Shown here: positions 8,451-15,393 of the stretch, in pieces
Position numbering within the stretch: position 1 is the stretch's first letter
Layout of the letters: every line of letters begins with the position of its first letter
NCBI RefSeq assembly: GCF_027922425.1
Contig: NZ_BSFQ01000057.1
Span: 1-35,791, forward strand
Length of the DNA stretch: 35,791 nt
Direction of reading: 5' to 3'
Source of the DNA: Pseudonocardia halophobica
GTDB lineage: Bacteria > Actinomycetota > Actinomycetes > Mycobacteriales > Pseudonocardiaceae
Notes under the pieces: generated by a model
What the model saw: only the letters and a program-made list of their open reading frames with translations
Database searches by the model: none
Told to the model about the DNA's origin: nothing
Translations under genes and position numbers: made by a program

Positions 8451-8500
8451 CACGAGCTGAAGGGCGGTCCACCGGGTTCCGGTGCACCGCCCTTCTTCGT
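8451..8500. terminator. Bidirectional terminator between TetR and LLM-2
   Basis: AAGGGCGGT-C-CACCGG-GTT-CCGGTG-C-ACCGCCCTT (8460-8494) is a 15-pair stem with a single C-C mismatch and a 3-base loop. It is flanked by CACGA/TCGTG. It lies exactly between two convergent genes and should stop transcription from both sides. Confidence 0.8.
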
Positions 8501-8535
8501 GTCCGACGGGCTCAACCAGTTCGCGCCCGACGGGT

Positions 8536-9633
8536 TCAGCCCGCGAGCGGCGCCTCGTAGCGTGCGGCGATCTTGCGCATCTCGGGGATAACCTCGGTGG
8601 CGTAGAGCCGCATGCTCGCCGCCGCCTGGTCGCGAGTCATGCCGCCGTAGAACGCGGGCACACCGAGGTCGACGGGGCCGAGCAGGTTCACCCGCTTCTC
8701 GAACTTCTCCAGGATCTGGTCGGGGGTGCCGACGTTCATCTGGACGTCGATGTACTTGCGGGTCGCCTCGTCCATGCCCTCCTCGCGGATCTCGGCGGCG
8801 CTCGTGGCGTAGTGCTGGTAGCCCTTCGTGCCCGCGAAGTGGGTGCCCGCGAAGTCGTAGTGCCGCACCACCTCCTGGTAGTAGCGGGCCAGCCACAGCT
8901 CGGCGGAGCCGGTCACGTCGGCGGAGGTCGGTCCGCAGTACATGAAGTCGTGCAGCTGTTGCGGGCGGGGGGCCTGCCCCGCCGCCGCCGTGTAGTGCTG
9001 CCGGTAACGCTCCAGCAGCGGCAGCATGCCCTCGTCGCTCTTGGTGGTGAAGCAGATCAGATCCGCCCCCATGTCGCCGGCGGCGACGGAGGAGTCAGGC
9101 GACATCGCCACGCACAGCACCCGGTCCGCCAGCTCCGGCCGCGGCGCGGGGTGCACCTCGGTGCGCGGCTGCGGGTAGAAGCGGCCGGTGCCCTCGACGA
9201 CCCCCGTGCGGATGCCGCGCAGGATCATCTCGGCGGCCTCGTCGAACCGCTCGCGCGACTCGTCCATGGACAGGCCGAATCCCTCGTACTCGATTCGGGA
9301 CAGCCCGCGGCCGAAGCCCATGATCAGCCGGTGGTCCGACAGCTCGTCGAGCAGGGCGTACTTCTCGACGACCCGCAGCGGGTCGTTCCACGGCAGGATG
9401 CAGGCGCCCGTCGCGAGCCTGACCGTCGAGGTCTTGGCGGCGATGTTGGCCAGGGCGACGAAGTTGTCCGGACAGGCCGAGTACTCGGGATCGAAGTGGT
9501 GCTCCACGCAAGACACGACGTCGAAACCGAGGTCCTCGGCGAGCTGGGCGAGGTAGATCTCGTCCTTGACGAAGTCGCTGACCGCGCGTTCCCGGTTCCA
9601 GTTTTGCCACAGCATCGCGTAGACGACATCCAC
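8536..9633 (-). CDS. LLM-class flavin-dependent monooxygenase (LLM-2)
   Basis: A 365-residue luciferase-like monooxygenase, distinct from LLM-1 and LLM-3. Visible marks are VSCVEHHFDPEYSACPDN near residues 40-57, VRLATGACILPWNDPLRVVEK, and HRLIMGFGRGLSRIEYEGFG. A conserved C-terminal part follows with VGTPDQILEKFEKRV (about 307-321), typical of the family's substrate-channel end. It is transcribed alone, divergent from the nitroreductase operon. Its promoter has a near-consensus -35 and a perfect palindromic operator at the expected start of transcription. A nitroreductase-type gene next door could supply reduced flavin, though that protein resembles a stand-alone enzyme as well. Substrate unknown. 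Confidence 0.92.
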   Translation of the reverse strand: MDVVYAMLWQNWNRERAVSDFVKDEIYLAQLAEDLGFDVVSCVEHHFDPEYSACPDNFVALANIAAKTSTVRLATGACILPWNDPLRVVEKYALLDELSDHRLIMGFGRGLSRIEYEGFGLSMDESRERFDEAAEMILRGIRTGVVEGTGRFYPQPRTEVHPAPRPELADRVLCVAMSPDSSVAAGDMGADLICFTTKSDEGMLPLLERYRQHYTAAAGQAPRPQQLHDFMYCGPTSADVTGSAELWLARYYQEVVRHYDFAGTHFAGTKGYQHYATSAAEIREEGMDEATRKYIDVQMNVGTPDQILEKFEKRVNLLGPVDLGVPAFYGGMTRDQAAASMRLYATEVIPEMRKIAARYEAPLAG

Positions 9634-9662
9634 GTCGTTCTCTCCTCGGCATCGGGGTTCGA

Positions 9663-9674
9663 CCGACCGGTCGG
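9663..9674 (-). promoter_or_regulatory. TetR-type operator at the LLM-2 promoter
   Basis: CCGACCGGTCGG is identical to the site at 4245-4256. It lies 7 bases downstream of the predicted -10, covering the likely transcription start of LLM-2. Confidence 0.65.
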
Positions 9675-9681
9675 GTGAACA

Positions 9682-9711
9682 ACGCTACAATCGTCCGCAG
9701 AGGGGTGTCAA
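9682..9711 (-). promoter_or_regulatory. Predicted promoter of LLM-2
   Basis: On the minus strand a perfect TTGACA -35 (9711-9706) is followed after 18 bases by TAGCGT (9687-9682). This repeats the layout seen upstream of LLM-1. Confidence 0.65.
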
Positions 9712-9812
9712 TGATCCGGCCCTCCCTCTGCGAGCCGCGCTGCGGCGAGGCGGTCTCTACGCCTGTCCGCTCGTTGACGGGGAGCGGCGGCTGGCCTACG
9801 GTTCATGGATCG

Positions 9813-9826
9813 ACCGACTAGTCGGT
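9813..9826 (+). promoter_or_regulatory. TetR-type operator before the nitroreductase
   Basis: ACCGACTAGTCGGT is a perfect 14-bp palindrome with the same half-sites as the other TetR-type operators. It ends 26 bases before the nitroreductase start. Confidence 0.65.
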
Positions 9827-9852
9827 TGAAGTGATTCTGCGTGGAGGGGCGA

Positions 9853-10566
9853 GTGAATGCAACGGTCGGAGCCGGGACTCTCGGCGCTCTGCTGGCGGAT
9901 CGGCACAGTTGCCGCGCCTTCCGCCCGGACCCCGTGCCCACCGCCGTGCTCGATGACATCGTCGCGCAGGCGACCCGGGCTCCGTCCTGGTGCAACACTC
10001 AGCCGTGGCAGGTCGCGATCCTCTCCGGCGCGCCGCTGGAGGCCTTCCGCGCGGAACTGCTCGCGGCGGAGCGTAGCCGGCCGGACGAGGCCGAGTTCGA
10101 GGCGGGCCCGCCGCGCTACGTAGGCGCCTCCCTGCAGCGCCGGCGAGAGGCGGGGTGGGCGCTCTACTCCGCGGTGGGGGCGCGGCGGGGCGACCGCGCC
10201 GCGACGTCGACGCAGGCGCTGGAGAACTTCCGGTTCTTCGGGGCACCCCACGTCGCCGTCCTCTCCGCGGACGCGCACCTGGGCGCCTACGGTCTCGTCG
10301 ACTGTGGCAGCTTCGTCTCCCTGCTCCTGCTCGCCGCCCAGGCTCGAGGGGTCGCCACCATCGCCCAGGCCGCGATCGTGAGCAGGCCGGACATCGTGCG
10401 CAGGCACGTCCCGCTCGGCTCGGACCGGACGCTGGTCTGCGGGATCTCCCTGGGGTTCGCCGTCCGCGGCCACCCCGCCAACGCGTTCCGCACCGACCGG
10501 GCCCCGCTCGAGGACGTCCGGGTCCACATCGGAGCACCGACACCCACCGTGGAGGACCATCCGTGA
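9853..10566 (+). CDS. Nitroreductase family protein
   Basis: A flavoprotein of about 237 residues in the FMN-dependent nitroreductase fold. The RHSCRAFRPDPVP segment (17-29) and APSWCNTQPWQV (43-54) are the FMN-binding and dimer motifs. GVATIAQAAI and the C-terminal GISLGFA are typical of the family. I take GTG 9853 as start because GGAGGGG lies 5 bases upstream; GTG 9841 is in frame but overlaps that ribosome site. The stop overlaps the GTG of the SnoaL-like gene. Members reduce nitro groups, quinones or enones with NAD(P)H; which applies here is not visible. Regulation by the palindrome at 9813 is inferred. Confidence 0.9.
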   Translation: MNATVGAGTLGALLADRHSCRAFRPDPVPTAVLDDIVAQATRAPSWCNTQPWQVAILSGAPLEAFRAELLAAERSRPDEAEFEAGPPRYVGASLQRRREAGWALYSAVGARRGDRAATSTQALENFRFFGAPHVAVLSADAHLGAYGLVDCGSFVSLLLLAAQARGVATIAQAAIVSRPDIVRRHVPLGSDRTLVCGISLGFAVRGHPANAFRTDRAPLEDVRVHIGAPTPTVEDHP

Positions 10567-10970
10567 CCGAGACCGCCGGCCGTGCGTGGCCGTACGACCC
10601 CCGGCAAGGGGAGGTGGAGACGCTCTACGCGCGGTACTCGTTCGGGGTCGACTCCCGAGATCCCGCCGTGCTGGGTGCCTGTTTCGGTGAGGACGTGCGG
10701 TTCGGGACCGCCGCCGACGTCTCGTCCGGACGGGCGGCGACGGTGGACCGCCTCACGGGCCGGTCGGTGCCGGGCACTCTGCATACCGCCGTCAACGTGC
10801 TCGCGACCTGGTCGGACGACGACTCGGCGCACTCGAGAGCGGACTTCACGATGCTGCGGGAGGGGCGCGTCGTCGCGTCCGGGACCTACGTCGACCGGAT
10901 CGCTCGGGTCGACGGCGTCCTGGTCTTCACCGAGCGTGTGATCCACTACGGCTGGCGGGAGGCGAGATGA
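10563..10970 (+). CDS. SnoaL-like / nuclear transport factor 2 (NTF2) fold protein
   Basis: A 135-residue protein with the pattern of the SnoaL-like (NTF2-fold) family: an N-terminal helix with LYARYSFGVDSRDPAVLGACF (about 20-40), then alternating strands ending in the VIHYGWREAR tail. Members are small hydratases, isomerases or binding proteins in aromatic and polyketide catabolism. The GTG start overlaps the nitroreductase stop, and the stop overlaps the thioesterase start, so it is locked in a three-gene operon. The same frame is open upstream antisense-free only as a shadow of the nitroreductase. No catalytic residue can be assigned with confidence. Confidence 0.85.
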   Translation: MTETAGRAWPYDPRQGEVETLYARYSFGVDSRDPAVLGACFGEDVRFGTAADVSSGRAATVDRLTGRSVPGTLHTAVNVLATWSDDDSAHSRADFTMLREGRVVASGTYVDRIARVDGVLVFTERVIHYGWREAR

Positions 10971-11647
10971 CCGCCGAGGCGGCGCTCCCGCCCTCGCGTG
11001 TTGAGGTCCGCCGAGAGCTCACGGCCCGCGTCGGCGCCGCGATCCGTGATCTCGGGCAGGCATTCGTCGCGTCCGAAGTGAGCGAGGCGGAGCTGGAGGT
11101 CGTGCTGCGCTCGGTGAACGGCGCGGTCGAGGCGCTGCGGCGGCACAGCAGGTCGGTCGGCGAACTGTCCTCGGTCGACGATCCGACCCGGCGGATCCGC
11201 ATGTTCAACCCGGTCTCCGGAGTCGCGAGTCCGATCGCGCCGCCGCTGCACGTCGACCCGGCGCGGTCGGACCGCATGCGGTGCACGGCCACGACCCTGC
11301 TCGGCCCGGCGCACGAGGGGCCGTTCAGCTACGCCCACGGCGGAGTGGTGTCCGCCCTGCTCGACGACGTGCTGGGCCGCGTGGGCAGTACGTGCGCCGC
11401 CCCTGTGGTCACGAGCCGGCTGAACGTCCGGTACCGCAAGCCCGTGCCCCTCGAGGTGCCTCTGGTCGTCACGGGAACGGTTGCGGCCATCGACGGGCGG
11501 CGGCTGACCCTGCACGGGGTGGTCGCCACCCAGAACGCTCCGCATGTCGTGCTCGCGGAGGCCGAGGGCTGGTTCGTCACGCTCAGTACCGACCAGGTCG
11601 CCACCATGTACGGCTCCGAGCGGTTCCACGAGCCCCGGGACGGTTGA
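10967..11647 (+). CDS. Hotdog-fold thioesterase (PaaI-like)
   Basis: A 226-residue protein with an N-terminal helical extension of about 80 residues and a C-terminal hotdog domain. The YAHGGVVSALLDDVLG segment (122-137) is the central-helix motif of PaaI-type acyl-CoA thioesterases, and RLNVRYRKPVPLEVPL forms the following strand. It should hydrolyse an acyl-CoA to release free acid and CoA. The ATG overlaps the preceding stop by four bases. It ends the nitroreductase operon; the next gene starts 45 bp later behind its own operator boxes. Confidence 0.88.
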   Translation: MTAEAALPPSRVEVRRELTARVGAAIRDLGQAFVASEVSEAELEVVLRSVNGAVEALRRHSRSVGELSSVDDPTRRIRMFNPVSGVASPIAPPLHVDPARSDRMRCTATTLLGPAHEGPFSYAHGGVVSALLDDVLGRVGSTCAAPVVTSRLNVRYRKPVPLEVPLVVTGTVAAIDGRRLTLHGVVATQNAPHVVLAEAEGWFVTLSTDQVATMYGSERFHEPRDG

Positions 11648-11690
11648 CGCGCGAACGTTGACGTCCGCACGCGCAGCTGCCACTCTCCCA

Positions 11691-11716
11691 TTGTGGGAGC
11701 CAAGATTGCAGCCAAT
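11691..11716 (+). promoter_or_regulatory. Tandem GntR-type boxes at the AtuA-like start
   Basis: Two copies of the window's second operator motif, TGGGAGCCAA (11694-11703) and TTGCAGCCAA (11706-11715), lie 12 bases apart. Each differs by one base from TTGGAGCCAA. They overlap the chosen GTG start at 11693, so either the mRNA is leaderless or the real start is further in. Confidence 0.5.
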
Positions 11717-13489
11717 CAACCGCTGCGGGTCGGCCAGTTCTCCGCCTACCACGGGGACCGGCCGGACGGCATGGTCGAGCTGCTGGACCACGGCGTTGAC
11801 GTGCTCACCGGAGACTATCTCGCCGAGCTGACGATGCTCGTGCTGCGGAAGAACCAGTTCCGGGGTGGACTCGGGTACGCGGCCGCATTCGTGGAGCAAC
11901 TGGAGCCCAACCTGCCGCGGATCGCGGCGGAGGGTGTGAAGGTCGTCACGAATGCCGGTGGGTTGGACCCCCTCGCCTGCGCCGACGCCGTGCGTGGGGC
12001 GTGCGAGCGCGCCGGGGTGCGGCTGCGCGTCGCGGCGATCACGGGCGACGACCTCCGCGCCGGCCTCGGGGCGCTGCTGGGACCTGGGGCCATGCTCGCG
12101 AACGTCGACACCGGGGAGAGCCTCGCGATCGAGGGCGAGGAGGTGCTCACGGCGAACGCCTACCTCGGTGCCTGGCCCGTCGTCGAGGCCCTGGCCGCGG
12201 GGGCCGACATCGTGGTGTGCCCGCGCACCACCGACGCCTCCTTGGTGGTCGGGGCGGCAGCCTGGCATCACGACTGGGGCCACGAGGACTGGGATGCGCT
12301 GGCCGGTGGAGTGGTCGCGGGCCACCTCATCGAGTGCTGTGCGCAGGTCACCGGTGGCAACTTCGCGTTCTTCCACGAGCACGCCGACCTCGGCCTCCCC
12401 GGCATGCCGGTCGCGGAGGTCGCCGCGGACGGCACGTGCGTGGTGACCAAGGCGGCCGGCACCGGTGGTCTGGTCACCGTCGACACCGTGTCCGCTCAGC
12501 TGCTGTACGAGATCGGCGGACCCGAGTACCTGAATCCCGACGTGGTGGTGGACCTGTCCCGGATCGGGCTCGCCGAGGCCGGACCGGACCGTGTCCGGGT
12601 GGAAGGGGCCCGGGGCCGGGCCCCGGACGGTCGCACGAAGCTCTCCCTCACCTACGAGGGCGGCTTTCGCAACTCGCTCACTGTCGGGCTCACCGGGTTG
12701 CACCTCGCCGAGAAGCTGACCTGGCTGCGTCGGGCCGTGGAGCGGGTCGTCGGGGCGCCGGAGACCTTCGAAGACTTCCGCTGGACCGTCGTGGGGCCCG
12801 CCCGGGAGATCGATGGGGACCAGGCGGAGGAGTCGGCGTGGGTCGTGATCAGCGCCCGGGACGGCGACCGCGCGAAGGTCGACCGCGCGCACTTCGCGGA
12901 CCGGATCGTGCAGCTCGGCACGTCGAACGTGCCCGGCTTCTACCTCACGACGCCCCCGCAGAAGGAACGGCTGTTCGGTGTGCAATGGCCGTGCCTGATC
13001 GATAAGAAGCACGTCCAGACCCTGGTGCACCTCGACGACGCCACCTCGTTCGAGGTCGGGTGGGCGCCGTGGACGGAGGACGGTGTCGGTGCCCCCGCCG
13101 CGCCGGTGGACCTGCCTCCCGTCCCCGGGGGGCCGACCGCGCGGGTCCCGCTGGGCTCGCTCGTGGGAACCCGGTCCGGGGACAAGGGTGGCATCGCCAA
13201 TCTCGGTGCGTGGGCGCGCTCGGACGAGGCGTACAGCTGGTTGCGTGCCGAACTCACCGTGGACCGGCTGCGTGAGCTGGTGCCGGAGGCCCGCGAGCTG
13301 AAGGTGACGCGCCACGAGCTCCCGTCGGTCCGGGCGCTGAACTTCCTGCTGGTCGGCTACCTCGACCGAGGCGTCTCGTCGTGCCTGCGCATCGACCCGC
13401 AGGCGAAGGGTCTGGGGGAGTACCTCGCGGCCCGCCTGGTCGACGTGCCGCAGGTGCTGCTCCTGTCGCAGCTACCATCGTCGCCATGA
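11693..13489 (+). CDS. AtuA-family protein (DUF1446 plus C-terminal domain)
   Basis: A 598-residue homologue of AtuA, needed for acyclic terpene (citronellol/geraniol) use in pseudomonads; its biochemical role is unsettled. The N-terminal DUF1446 part (1 to about 450) shows VTNAGGLDPLACADAV, VVCPRTTDASLVVGAAAWH and LIECCAQVTGGNF. The C-terminal domain (about 485-590) shows GTRSGDKGGIANLGAWAR, the usual fused AtuA C-terminal domain. No good ribosome site precedes GTG 11693, and the operator boxes overlap it, so a leaderless message is possible. It overlaps the GntR gene by ATGA. The presence of AtuA beside a lyase-like enzyme suggests a branched isoprenoid-type substrate, but no geranyl-CoA carboxylase is seen in this window. 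Confidence 0.88.
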   Translation: MGAKIAANQPLRVGQFSAYHGDRPDGMVELLDHGVDVLTGDYLAELTMLVLRKNQFRGGLGYAAAFVEQLEPNLPRIAAEGVKVVTNAGGLDPLACADAVRGACERAGVRLRVAAITGDDLRAGLGALLGPGAMLANVDTGESLAIEGEEVLTANAYLGAWPVVEALAAGADIVVCPRTTDASLVVGAAAWHHDWGHEDWDALAGGVVAGHLIECCAQVTGGNFAFFHEHADLGLPGMPVAEVAADGTCVVTKAAGTGGLVTVDTVSAQLLYEIGGPEYLNPDVVVDLSRIGLAEAGPDRVRVEGARGRAPDGRTKLSLTYEGGFRNSLTVGLTGLHLAEKLTWLRRAVERVVGAPETFEDFRWTVVGPAREIDGDQAEESAWVVISARDGDRAKVDRAHFADRIVQLGTSNVPGFYLTTPPQKERLFGVQWPCLIDKKHVQTLVHLDDATSFEVGWAPWTEDGVGAPAAPVDLPPVPGGPTARVPLGSLVGTRSGDKGGIANLGAWARSDEAYSWLRAELTVDRLRELVPEARELKVTRHELPSVRALNFLLVGYLDRGVSSCLRIDPQAKGLGEYLAARLVDVPQVLLLSQLPSSP

Positions 13490-14145
13490 CGACCACGGGG
13501 GGACGCGCGCGAGTGGAGGAGAGCGCGGGCGCCGTGCAGCGCGCCGCCGCCGCGATCCGCGACCTCGTGATGGCGCGCAGGCTGGTGCCGGGGCAGCAGG
13601 TCCGGCAGGAGGACCTTGCCCAGCAGATCGGGATCAGCCGCGGCCCGATCCGAGAGGCGCTGCAGATCCTGCAGTCGGACGGCGTGGTCGCCTACGAACG
13701 CAATCGAGGGTACTTCGTCACCCAGTTCCGGGCGGACGAGATGGCGCAGCTCTACCTGGCGCGGGACCTGCTGGAGACGGCCGTGCTCACGCAGCTCGGG
13801 ACACCCCCCGCGGGGCGGGTGGACGAGCTCGTGGCGATCAACGAGCGGATCCGCGGCATCGGCCAGGACGTCGACGCGATGATGCGCGAGAACGACGTCT
13901 TCCACAACGCGATCCTCGACCTCTCCACGCAACGCATTCTGGTGGCCGAGATCCAGCGCATCTGGCGCATGTCGGTGGCCTACCGGGCGCTGTCGTTGAG
14001 CGTGCTGAGCGACGCGACGCTGCTCGCCGAGGAGCACGACGCGATGATCCAGGCCCTCCGGGACGGGGACGGGCCCCGGCTCGCCGAGCTCTGGCGCTCC
14101 CACCGCCAGATCTCTCTCACCAGACTGTTGCCGATTCTGCGCTGA
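13486..14145 (+). CDS. GntR-family regulator, FadR/FCD subfamily
   Basis: A 219-residue regulator. The winged helix covers residues about 16-80 (QVRQEDLAQQIGISRGPIRE at 38-57). The C-terminal FCD effector domain keeps likely metal and ligand residues D94, H140, H184 and H206. FCD regulators sense small carboxylic acids. ATG 13486 overlaps the AtuA stop (ATGA), so it is co-transcribed; an upstream in-frame ATG at 13381 lies inside AtuA and is unlikely. Boxes near TTGGAGCCAA flank its own operon and four other transcription units. I infer these are its targets, with the ligand unknown. Confidence 0.92.
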   Translation: MTTTGGRARVEESAGAVQRAAAAIRDLVMARRLVPGQQVRQEDLAQQIGISRGPIREALQILQSDGVVAYERNRGYFVTQFRADEMAQLYLARDLLETAVLTQLGTPPAGRVDELVAINERIRGIGQDVDAMMRENDVFHNAILDLSTQRILVAEIQRIWRMSVAYRALSLSVLSDATLLAEEHDAMIQALRDGDGPRLAELWRSHRQISLTRLLPILR

Positions 14146-14150
14146 GTATG

Positions 14151-14170
14151 GTTGACAATATTGTAGCCAA
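14151..14170 (+). promoter_or_regulatory. Promoter/operator region before LLM-3
   Basis: A TTGACA hexamer (14152-14157) is fused to ACAATATTGT, a perfect 10-bp palindrome (14155-14164). It runs into TTGTAGCCAA (14161-14170), one base off the GntR-type box. No clear -10 is seen at normal spacing. Confidence 0.5.
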
Positions 14171-14238
14171 CTAGGGAGACTGGTGGCCCCGGGTGTGGCG
14201 ACGTCGCCTCCCGGCGCCCCACCCCTGGAGGCAAGGCA

Positions 14239-15393
14239 ATGGCTGCAGGACCCCGTCGCATGCGTTTCGGCGTCTTCCTGGGCCCTTATCATCGGTTCGG
14301 CGTCAATCCGAACCTGGCGATGCACCGCGACCTGCGGCTCGCTGCCCACCTCGATGAGCTCGGCTTCGACGAGATCTGGTTCGGCGAGCACCACTCCGGA
14401 GGAGTGGAGACGATCGCGTCGCCGGAGGTCATGATCGCCGCGGCGGCCCAGCACACCACGAACCTCAAGCTCGGCACCGGGGTGTTGTCGCTGCCGTACC
14501 ACCAACCGTTCGTGCTGGCGGATCGGGTGCTGCAGCTCGACCACCTGACACGCGGCCGGATGATGTTCGGCGCGGGTCCGGGGCAGCTACTCGAGGACGC
14601 CACCATGATCGGCATCGAGCCCGCCACGCAGCGGGCGCGCATGGAGGAGGCACTGGAGGTGATCCTTCGGCTCTTCGCCGGCGAGACCGTCACCGCCAAG
14701 ACCGAGTGGTTCACGTTGCAGGACGCGGTGCTGCAGTTGCCCCGCTACTCGGACTTCGAGGTCGCGGTCACCGGAGCGGTGTCGTCGTCCGGGCCCGCGC
14801 TGGCCGGACGACACGGTGCGGCGCTGCTGTCGCTTGCCGCCACCGACCCCGTCGGCGTGGAGCGGCTCGCCGGGCATTGGGAGACGGTCGAGCACGAGGC
14901 CGCCCGGCGCGGCCACACCCCGGACCGGGCCAGCTGGCGACTGCTGGGCCCGATGTATGTGGCCGAGACCGTCGAGCAGGCCAAGAAGGACGTCGCCTAC
15001 GGGATGCCCTGGCTGCTCGACTACCTCGCGCACATCACGCCGACCGCGCTGGGCAGCTTCGACAGCGTCGACGCGCTGGTGGACGCGGTGAACGAGTCCG
15101 GCCGTGGCGTCGTCGGCACACCGGACATGGCGGTGGAGCAGCTCACCCGGTTGCAGGAGAAGTCCGGGGGGTTCGGCACCTACCTCTTCCAGGGCTCGGA
15201 CTACGCGCGCTGGCCCGCCCTGCTGCGCAGCTACGAGCTGTTCGCCGAGGAGGTCATCCCACGGATGAACGGGCAGCTCGAGCCGGTCGGCCGCGCGGTC
15301 GACCGGGTGCTCGACAGCGGCTTCCTCGGAGCCGAGACCACCGCTCGATCCCAAGCCGAGGCGACCGCGCGGTACCGGGCCGGTCGGGCGTGA
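14239..15393 (+). CDS. LLM-class flavin-dependent monooxygenase (LLM-3)
   Basis: A 384-residue luciferase-like monooxygenase and close paralogue of LLM-1. It carries MRFGVFLGPYHRFG at the N terminus, WFGEHHSGGVETIASPEV, LGTGVLSLPYHQPFVLADR and GPGQLLEDATMIGI. Start ATG 14239 has GGAGG upstream. Its stop overlaps the GTG of the second two-domain CoA-transferase, so the two proteins are made together. This direct coupling suggests that the CoA-transferase acts on the substrate or product of the monooxygenase. In the first copy the same pair is divergent instead. Oxidation of a CoA ester or of an acid about to be activated is inferred, not shown. Confidence 0.92.
   Translation: MAAGPRRMRFGVFLGPYHRFGVNPNLAMHRDLRLAAHLDELGFDEIWFGEHHSGGVETIASPEVMIAAAAQHTTNLKLGTGVLSLPYHQPFVLADRVLQLDHLTRGRMMFGAGPGQLLEDATMIGIEPATQRARMEEALEVILRLFAGETVTAKTEWFTLQDAVLQLPRYSDFEVAVTGAVSSSGPALAGRHGAALLSLAATDPVGVERLAGHWETVEHEAARRGHTPDRASWRLLGPMYVAETVEQAKKDVAYGMPWLLDYLAHITPTALGSFDSVDALVDAVNESGRGVVGTPDMAVEQLTRLQEKSGGFGTYLFQGSDYARWPALLRSYELFAEEVIPRMNGQLEPVGRAVDRVLDSGFLGAETTARSQAEATARYRAGRA

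Noticed and set aside
5940..8453. Minus-strand open frame of over 800 codons
   Set aside because: It mirrors the CoA-transferase and TetR genes; the composition is rich in Arg, Gly, Pro and His with no known domain, as expected for antisense in GC-rich DNA.
10946..13315. Minus-strand open frame of nearly 790 codons
   Set aside because: Antisense shadow of the thioesterase and AtuA-like genes, with no domain or ribosome site.
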